NCBI GenBank assembly: GCA_004347695.1
Contig: SLTK01000007.1
Span: 970,823 to 1,034,822, forward strand
Direction of reading: 5' to 3'
Source of the DNA: Chloroflexota bacterium
GTDB lineage: Bacteria; Chloroflexota; Anaerolineae; Anaerolineales; Anaerolineaceae
DNA length: 64,000 nucleotides
Position numbers and translations under genes: made by a program. Positions 57,811 through 64,000 of this stretch are shown piece after piece (within the stretch, counting starts at the first letter, position 1; each line of letters opens with the position of its first letter). Under the pieces are notes generated by a model. That model made no database searches and had not been told where the DNA came from. It saw nothing but the letters and a program-made list of their open reading frames with translations.

Positions 57811-59655
57811 TCATTTTTTCAAGTGGTACGGCACGTCGATGATGATATTCTGGAAACCATTTTTTCGGCGCCGGTAAAGAAGCGCCTTCTTGATTTCATC
57901 AGCCAACTGGTTATGCAAAATTTCTTGCCAGGATGAGGCCGGAATTAATTCTGGCAGCACCAGCACCGACTGCTGACCGTCGTGGGCCTCCAAATCGGTT
58001 TGATCCAGGAACTTAAGCAGAGGTTCCACGATCGACCGGTATGGCGAAGGCACCACAACAAAGTTTACATCCGGGAACCATTCATTCCAGTGTTTTCGAA
58101 GCACGACTTCATCTGAACTCGGGTCCACATCGATATACACTGCAGTTACATCATCGGTGAGCGAGCGGGCCAGATTGACCGCATCGACCATGCCGCGATG
58201 GACGCCGGAAACGGGTATCACCACCCGCGGTTTGGGCAGAGGGCGCAGGGAAGGCGGCACTCCACTCATGGATAGTTGTTTCCCCACCATACGATAATGC
58301 TCGCGAATTTTTAGAAATAAATACACCGTTGCAGGAATAACGATAATAGAAATCCACGCCCCGCCCAGAAATTTGCTGATCCCGATGACCAGCAGCGTAA
58401 TGGCCGTGACCAGCGCGCCTAACCCATTGATGAACGCTTTAACTTGCCAATCTCTTTCTTTTGATTTGAACCAGTGCACAACCATGCCAGCCTGAGAGAG
58501 GGTGAAAGCGGTAAAGGCGCCTACCGCAAAAAGCGGCACCAATGCATGTGAATCCCCATTGAACACCACAATCAGGAAAGCTGTAAATCCCGTGAGAATA
58601 TAAATGCCGTTATGAAACACCAGTCGGTCGCCAACATTAAATAACTGGCGCGGCATAAACTGATCCTTTGCCAGGATGGCAGTTACCCGTGGAAAGCCAG
58701 CGAAACTGGTGTTGGCTGCCACCGCCAAAACCGCCAATGTTGAAAATTGCACCAGGTAATAGCCTGTCCCATTACCCAGCACCCGGCGGGCCAGAGCCGA
58801 AAGAATTGTTTCGCCGGTGCCGGCTACCACTCCGAAAAATTGCGTCAACCCGATGCTGCCCAGGAACAAAGCGCCCATCAAGATTGCCATAATGATTAAT
58901 GTTTTACGCGCATTCACCCATTCCGGCGGCTTAAAAGCCGGTGTCCCATTGCTAATGGCCTCGATCCCGGTTAGCGCGGTACAGCCGGCTGAAAAAGCAT
59001 GCAGCACCAGTAATATGGCAAGCGGCTCGACTGCAGGCGGCGCAACGGCGGCCAGCGGCGTCGGGGTCTCCTGAATAATAGCCTTGACCAGACCAAATAC
59101 AAGCATGCCAAAAAACGAGAACAGGAACAGGTATACAGGCACTGCCATCACCGTGCCGGATTCGCGCAGCCCGCGTAAGTTAAGGACGGCAATCAATAAC
59201 AGCAGACCCAGCGCCAACCAGACTCGATAGGCTGCTAACTCGGGAAACGCGGATGTGATGGCGGCTACACCGGCAGTCAAGCTGACGGCGGCTGTCAGCA
59301 CATAATCCAACAGTAAAGCGGCGCCTGCCACCAGGCCGGGGTAGGTTCCCAAATTCTCGCGGGCTACAATGTAAGACCCGCCGCCGGATGGGTATCCGCG
59401 AATGGTCTGGGAATACGATAACGCCACGATCCCTAACAGAAAGGCGATCGCCAGGGCGATTGGAAACTGAAGCGACAAACCCGCCGAACCGGCTACCAGC
59501 AGGCCCAGATAAATTTCTTGATTGGCGTATGCGATCGACGATAAGGCGTCGGGGGAAAATGCTGCTAAAGCTCTGACTTTATTGAGCCGCTTTTCACCCA
59601 GTAATTCGGTTGGCAGGGGCGAGCCGATGATTAAATATTTTAGCTTATTGAGCAT
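57811..59655 (-). CDS. APC-superfamily permease, KimA-like
   Basis: 614-residue membrane transporter with about 12 helices and a cytoplasmic tail of about 150 residues. The start LGEKRLNKVRALAAFSPDALSSIAYANQEIYLGLL is characteristic of the KimA/YdaO potassium-uptake family, as is GYPSGGGSYIVARENLG. The tail (KPRVVIPVSGVHRGMVDAVNLARSLTDDVTAVYIDVD) is a USP-like domain, also as in KimA, where it binds c-di-AMP. Potassium or amino acid uptake is therefore likely. No ydaO-type riboswitch was recognised in the leader. Confidence 0.85.
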   Translation of the reverse strand: MLNKLKYLIIGSPLPTELLGEKRLNKVRALAAFSPDALSSIAYANQEIYLGLLVAGSAGLSLQFPIALAIAFLLGIVALSYSQTIRGYPSGGGSYIVARENLGTYPGLVAGAALLLDYVLTAAVSLTAGVAAITSAFPELAAYRVWLALGLLLLIAVLNLRGLRESGTVMAVPVYLFLFSFFGMLVFGLVKAIIQETPTPLAAVAPPAVEPLAILLVLHAFSAGCTALTGIEAISNGTPAFKPPEWVNARKTLIIMAILMGALFLGSIGLTQFFGVVAGTGETILSALARRVLGNGTGYYLVQFSTLAVLAVAANTSFAGFPRVTAILAKDQFMPRQLFNVGDRLVFHNGIYILTGFTAFLIVVFNGDSHALVPLFAVGAFTAFTLSQAGMVVHWFKSKERDWQVKAFINGLGALVTAITLLVIGISKFLGGAWISIIVIPATVYLFLKIREHYRMVGKQLSMSGVPPSLRPLPKPRVVIPVSGVHRGMVDAVNLARSLTDDVTAVYIDVDPSSDEVVLRKHWNEWFPDVNFVVVPSPYRSIVEPLLKFLDQTDLEAHDGQQSVLVLPELIPASSWQEILHNQLADEIKKALLYRRRKNGFQNIIIDVPYHLKK

Positions 59656-59912
59656 AAAATGCCTGAGTGGCGTAATTCCAGTAGGATTCTATCACCAGTG
59701 AAAATTAAAGGCTGGATTAAGAAGTGGCAATTCTTGAGCCTCAATCCAACCTTCAAAGCCCGGTAAATCTCCTGATTTTCTAGTCAATGCGAGTTTGGGA
59801 TAACGAAATCCATCAAAATGTCATCCTGCTCACAGAGCATGCTTTGCATGAGCAGCCCAAAAAGCGCTCGCTCAGGTTGCAACCTCAGCCTGCGCAATCT
59901 ATTGGGGTTGTC
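59656..59912. other. Intergenic region, no gene seen
   Basis: About 255 bp between the APC permease start and the end of the phosphotransferase gene, both on the minus strand. It should hold the permease promoter, but no clear boxes were found. Confidence 0.4.
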
Positions 59913-62645
59913 TCAGGTCAAAATAACGATCTTTCCGCTCGAACCGTCCAGCCGGATGCGCATGCCGGTTTTCAGGCGGGTGGTGGCCTGGTCCACCCCG
60001 ACCACTGCCGGGATGCCATATTCGCGCGCCACGACCGCGCCATGGGTCATCATGCCGCCGACCTCCATGATCAGCCCGCCTGCGGTCAGGAACAGCGGCG
60101 TCCAGGACGGATCGGTGCCCGGGCAGACCATAATTTCGCCGGGGAGCAAACCGGCCTGATGCGGGTTCAACACCACGCGCGCATTGCCCTCCACACTGCC
60201 CGGCGAGACCGGGCTGCCTGCCAGGCTGTCCGCCCCCGCTGCGGCGTTGATTCCGGCATAAAAAGCTCGCCCGTCGCTGAGCAGCAGGCGCGGAATCTGG
60301 CGGCGGTGCATTTCGAGGTCATAAGCGTGCCGGCGGCTGACGATGCGCTCTCGCAGAACCGGCGACCCTCCCTGTTTTGCCAGTTCTTCCAACTCTTTAT
60401 AGGTCAGGAAAAACAGATCGTCAGCCTTATCTATTTCTCCGTCAGCAGCCAATTCCTTACCGCAGGAGAGCAGCTCCTGGCGGATGAGATTGAACAACCG
60501 CACAGCGAAAAATTTTGGGTTTTCGCGCATGCCGAGCAGTTGGCGCATACGGCTGGCGAAAAATCTTGCCAGCCTGGCTTTAAACCAGCCACCGTGGCTG
60601 GCGCGCAAGCAGGCGATTAATTGCTCCAGCGCAGCCGTGGCAGAACCAGCGCTGCGCTGGAAAATGATATTCGGCGCTTGCGCAGGATCATCCATTTTCA
60701 GATAGCCAACCAGCGCTTCGATCACCGGTGTCGGGTTTTCAACCCAGCGCTCGCGCCCGAGATCGATTTCAGCCAATCCGCGTCCGCCGTAAAGATCAAT
60801 AAACGGCTGAAGTGCGGCTTTGGCCCCTGAAATGATTGACCCGTCTTTCCAGGCATTGCCTAATTCCTCTGGTGTCATAGATTGGAAGTATTGCAATAGA
60901 CTTGCATCCCGTTGGATCCCCTGAGCGGTTTGCCAGAGGATTAAATCCATTTCAGTGGTCGGGTTGTGAGGCACTCCCCGGGTAATTTCCAATACCAGGT
61001 TGCGGTTGGCATGCTTCCCGCTGTCGCTCTCACTCCCGGGCAGGCTGTCAGCCAGTTTGTTGAGCGCGTTGAGCGAGGCCATGCCAGCGGCAACGCCGGA
61101 GACAAAGCGCAGAAAGGTATATGGCAGCCGTAGAGTGACGATATTCGGCAGCAAACCGGCTACCCGCGCGAGTCGGGGGCGGCCGGTCTGGTTGATTGCG
61201 GCAATATTCGCTTTGATTTCGTCTAGCAGCTTCTCGCCGTCGGCGACGAGTGCTGCCCTTCGCCTGGCTGGAGCGGCAAGATTGAGGAGCAGATTTCCGG
61301 CCAGCGGGAACGCCAGATGCGCGATCTGCCGCCGCGCCCGCCAACTGATGCCTGGCCTTCCGGGCTGCACGCGCGGGTCATTCCAGATTTCGTTTATCGC
61401 CTGCTGGACGCTCGGTTCGATCATCCCCAAACCGGCGCGGACCAGTTTGCGGCCAATCGAGTTTCGCATGGGCGTGGTTATATTCATCCAGAGCCGCTCA
61501 CCGGCAGTAAAAACGATGGTCTGGGTCTCGGCTGTGACGCGAAAATTCAACAACCCGGCTGCGATGGACACGATCCACTGCATGGTATCCCTGCCAAGTG
61601 GGGTGATCGGCGTCAGCAGACCTTGAATGGCGCCGAATGATGCCATGACCTTAAGCGGTTCGGCTGGCATGCCTTCCGGTGTGGGATAAAGCGAGGTGAT
61701 CGGACGCGATTGCAGGATATACAAGTGGTTGCTTGCCCAGGCCCATTCGATGTCCTGCGGCAGGCCGTAATGATATTCGATCTGCCGCCCGAGGCGCGCC
61801 AGGTTTAATATTTGCTCGTCCGGCAAGGCCTGTTGGCGGCTGCGATCCGCTTCCTGCCAGGCAGTACCACCGCCGGATTGACCGTGCAGCGCTTTGGTTT
61901 TAGCGCCCAGGTTCTTGCGAATGATCTTTTCTGCAATGGCATCCACAACATAGTGATCGGGTTCGACCTGGCCGGACACCAGCGCCTCGCCCAGCCCGAA
62001 TGCGGCATCCACCACCATTTCGCTGCGCAGCCCGGTCAACGGATTGGCGGTGAACAATACGCCGGATACGTCACTGGACACCATGCGTTGTACCACCACC
62101 GCCAGCGCCAGGCCGGCATGCGAAATGCCATTATGGGTGCGGTAACCGATGGCGCGGGCGGTCCACAGGGAACTCCAGCAATCCACCACCGCATTCCGCA
62201 GCGCTGTATCATCGATGATGTTGAGGTAAGTATCCTGCTGACCGGCAAAAGAAAGCTCGAGCGTATCCTCGGCGGTGGCAGAGGAGCGCACTGCTACCGG
62301 CGGCATTCCAAGCGCTGCATAGGCAAAATGCAGGTCAGCTTCCAGCGGCGGGGGCATTCGACCGGTAGCAAAAAGCTCTCGGATTTGCTGTGAGGATGCC
62401 TCCAACGCGTCCGGGTCAAGCGAAGCTTCGGCCGGCAAGGATGCCAGAATGCGTTCCTCCAACTGGTTGCCTGTGATATAGTCGCGATAGGCCTGGGTGG
62501 TGAGGATGAAGCCGTCGGGAACCGGCAGGCCAGCTTGTGCCAGCCGCGCCAGATTGGCGCCTTTGCCACCTGCCAATGCCGTCCAATCTGCCGGGGTGAG
62601 GTTCTGAGCATGAAAATTAATAATCCAACCCGCGGATTCAGGCAT
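59913..62645 (-). CDS. PEP-synthase/rifampicin-phosphotransferase-like enzyme
   Basis: 910 residues. N-terminal ATP-grasp domain (about 15-315): GGKGANLARLAQAGLPVPDGFILTT, AVRSSATAEDTLELSFAGQQDTYLN, VQRMVSSDVSGVLFTANPLTG, IEWAWASNHLYILQSRPIT. A large central region (about 330-800) with HANRNLVLEITRGVPHNPTTEMDLIL. C-terminal phosphohistidine domain with His868 in GGMMTHGAVVAREYGIPAVVG. The THGA motif (not the SCHAA-type of PEP synthase) and the absence of the PEP-binding barrel fit rifampicin phosphotransferase, which moves the beta-phosphate of ATP onto the drug. Many environmental homologues are not resistance enzymes, so the substrate is open. Confidence 0.8.
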   Translation of the reverse strand: MPESAGWIINFHAQNLTPADWTALAGGKGANLARLAQAGLPVPDGFILTTQAYRDYITGNQLEERILASLPAEASLDPDALEASSQQIRELFATGRMPPPLEADLHFAYAALGMPPVAVRSSATAEDTLELSFAGQQDTYLNIIDDTALRNAVVDCWSSLWTARAIGYRTHNGISHAGLALAVVVQRMVSSDVSGVLFTANPLTGLRSEMVVDAAFGLGEALVSGQVEPDHYVVDAIAEKIIRKNLGAKTKALHGQSGGGTAWQEADRSRQQALPDEQILNLARLGRQIEYHYGLPQDIEWAWASNHLYILQSRPITSLYPTPEGMPAEPLKVMASFGAIQGLLTPITPLGRDTMQWIVSIAAGLLNFRVTAETQTIVFTAGERLWMNITTPMRNSIGRKLVRAGLGMIEPSVQQAINEIWNDPRVQPGRPGISWRARRQIAHLAFPLAGNLLLNLAAPARRRAALVADGEKLLDEIKANIAAINQTGRPRLARVAGLLPNIVTLRLPYTFLRFVSGVAAGMASLNALNKLADSLPGSESDSGKHANRNLVLEITRGVPHNPTTEMDLILWQTAQGIQRDASLLQYFQSMTPEELGNAWKDGSIISGAKAALQPFIDLYGGRGLAEIDLGRERWVENPTPVIEALVGYLKMDDPAQAPNIIFQRSAGSATAALEQLIACLRASHGGWFKARLARFFASRMRQLLGMRENPKFFAVRLFNLIRQELLSCGKELAADGEIDKADDLFFLTYKELEELAKQGGSPVLRERIVSRRHAYDLEMHRRQIPRLLLSDGRAFYAGINAAAGADSLAGSPVSPGSVEGNARVVLNPHQAGLLPGEIMVCPGTDPSWTPLFLTAGGLIMEVGGMMTHGAVVAREYGIPAVVGVDQATTRLKTGMRIRLDGSSGKIVILT

Positions 62646-62704
62646 GGGGCAGTCCTATCGATTTACGAGAATGGGGGAATGTGACTAACGCTTACGCTTT
62701 GCGC

Positions 62705-63955
62705 CTACGCCTCTCGGCGTAACACAATGAGGGCAATATCATCCTGGCGTGGGGTGCCGCCGACAAAGGTGTGAACTTCTTCCAACAACAAGTGCTTGAT
62801 ATCGGTCACGCTGCGGTGAGTGTTGGCCAGCACCAGGTCGAGCAAGCGGTCCTCGCCGAACATCACCCCGTCGGGATTGGCGGCTTCGGTGATTCCATCG
62901 GTGTACAACACCAGCAGGTCGCCTGGCGCAAGTTTGACGATCTTTTGAGTCCAACGCCCGGTCTCGCTGGCGCCCAGAGCCATGCCGGTTGTGCGCAGCG
63001 CCTGAATCGGGTTTTTACCGTGCGGGTTGCTGATGATGTAACCTGGTGGATGCCCTGCGTTGGTATAGATCAAGCGGCCAGTGTTTTGTTCCAGGATGCC
63101 GAAGAACGCAGTGACGAACATCGAGCCGCGCGTGTCGGTCAAAATACGCTCGTTGACCGCGCTCATGGTCAGGGATGGCAGGGTGGGAAAGCGCGCCGCG
63201 TAGGTGCGCATCAGCGAGCTGGAAAGCGCCATAAATAAGGCTGCGCCCATGCCTTTGTCCGAAACATCTGCAATCACCAGCCCCCATTTTTGCGAAGTAA
63301 GCGGGATAAAGTCATAAAAATCGCCTGAGGTTTCACGCGCCGGCTCCAGCTCGGCGGATATGTCCCAACCGGACAGTACCGGCGCTTTTTCGGGCAGGAT
63401 GTCCGCCTGGATCTTGCCGGCCATGTACAACTCGCGTGCCACGGGATCACCGGCGCGCGCTGTCGCCGTCACGACCGATGAGGTCGGTGATTTTAACGTA
63501 GAAACCCCGGCCCGATTGGATTTGGGAAGGGAAGGGTCGGGCGGAGCTGCTTCGACACGCAGAACTGGGGGAAGCGGTTCGCGCCGCACCCGATCAAAGG
63601 CAGCTTTAAACTCCTCTTCCGAGACATCGCGCGAGATGACGAACAACCGTTCGGCTGCCAGGTCTTCAAGCCCGGGGGCTTCATCCGGACAACTATGCAG
63701 AAGGATGATGCGGATCTGGCTGCATTCTTGGTGTATCGCGCGGGCTATTTTGCGGGCTTCCAGCGCATCTTTCAAATCGAGGAGCAGCAGGTCCGGCTGG
63801 GTTAATTTGCATAGTTGGAAAGCATCGTCGCCGTTCTGGGCTTCACCAACCAGTTGCACGCCTTTGATGGTTTGCAGGATATTGACCATGCCCCGCAGAA
63901 AGATAGGCTGGTCACAGGCAGTTGTTACGCGCAGGGACTGGTTCGATTCGCTCAT
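62705..63955 (-). CDS. Receiver-linked PP2C/SpoIIE-type serine phosphatase
   Basis: 416 residues from the ATG at 63955. N-terminal receiver domain (about 8-125): a candidate phosphoacceptor Asp in LLLLDLKDA, but only one acidic residue in the RVTTACDQPIF start, so phosphorylation is uncertain. A linker of about 35 residues rich in Pro/Ser is followed by the SpoIIE/PPM domain (about 170-415): ETSGDFYDFIPLTSQKWGLVIADVSDKGMGAALFMALSS with the metal Asp residues, YTNAGHPPGY, LLVLYTDGITEA and the terminal GTPRQDDIALIVL. Members control anti-sigma-factor antagonists. No such partner genes are adjacent within the window. Confidence 0.9.
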   Translation of the reverse strand: MSESNQSLRVTTACDQPIFLRGMVNILQTIKGVQLVGEAQNGDDAFQLCKLTQPDLLLLDLKDALEARKIARAIHQECSQIRIILLHSCPDEAPGLEDLAAERLFVISRDVSEEEFKAAFDRVRREPLPPVLRVEAAPPDPSLPKSNRAGVSTLKSPTSSVVTATARAGDPVARELYMAGKIQADILPEKAPVLSGWDISAELEPARETSGDFYDFIPLTSQKWGLVIADVSDKGMGAALFMALSSSLMRTYAARFPTLPSLTMSAVNERILTDTRGSMFVTAFFGILEQNTGRLIYTNAGHPPGYIISNPHGKNPIQALRTTGMALGASETGRWTQKIVKLAPGDLLVLYTDGITEAANPDGVMFGEDRLLDLVLANTHRSVTDIKHLLLEEVHTFVGGTPRQDDIALIVLRREA

Positions 63956-64000
63956 CAAGGGTGTTCAGGCTTCCATCGTGCAGGTTGATTTGGATACCTC

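Overview
The window looks like a chromosomal stretch from a member of the Chloroflexota, probably class Anaerolineae. This is inferred from gene content: bacterial-type Elp3, a complete 14-gene complex I operon in nuoA-N order, many lipoproteins, KimA-like permease, PP2C/SpoIIE phosphatase, and no outer-membrane machinery. The housekeeping part appears GC-rich. Two accessory blocks look AT-richer by eye.

Layout. 1-7340: 3' part of elp3, a HepT/MntA toxin-antitoxin pair, rnhB with a glycosyltransferase, a small unknown gene, tRNA-Pro, a secreted esterase, an acetyltransferase and a large polytopic membrane protein. 7448-21858: nuoABCDEFGHIJKLMN, all on the + strand, mostly overlapping or closely spaced. 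21862-23400: a segment carrying one MDR oxidoreductase, bounded by a 33-bp direct repeat of the nuoN 3' end. 23415-23487: tRNA-Arg. 23652-31607: a DeoR-controlled carbohydrate locus (BtpA/SgcQ protein, FGGY kinase, two permeases, binding protein, SDR dehydrogenase, inositol-monophosphatase-like phosphatase) without an ABC ATPase. It is bounded by a near-copy of the tRNA-Arg T-arm, so it is a candidate island. 32289-45035: a response regulator, a degenerate receiver and an export locus with two RND pumps, an ABC exporter, one unusually short adaptor and a lipoprotein. 45270-48842: a sulfur/selenium/arsenic-type stress locus: ArsR-rhodanese fusion regulator with a clear promoter and operator, OsmC protein, a methyltransferase interrupted by an in-frame TGA that I read as selenocysteine, and an ETHE1-like persulfide dioxygenase. 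48816-49270: 120-bp tandem repeats. 49538-63955: mixed genes (frameshifted GIY-YIG nuclease, PNPOx-like protein, PilZ protein, secreted subtilase behind a long structured leader, ClpP paralogue with an Asn in the catalytic Asp position, LysM protein with a partner, tandem-GNAT, glycosyltransferase, PAS protein, APC permease, rifampicin-phosphotransferase-like enzyme, receiver-PP2C phosphatase).

The observations I would follow first are the selenocysteine methyltransferase at 47261-48103, the structured leader of the subtilase (53180-53446), the two direct-repeat-bounded insertions around tRNA-Arg, and the two-RND/ABC export operon with its shortened adaptor. All names rest on motif recognition by eye; no database search was run.
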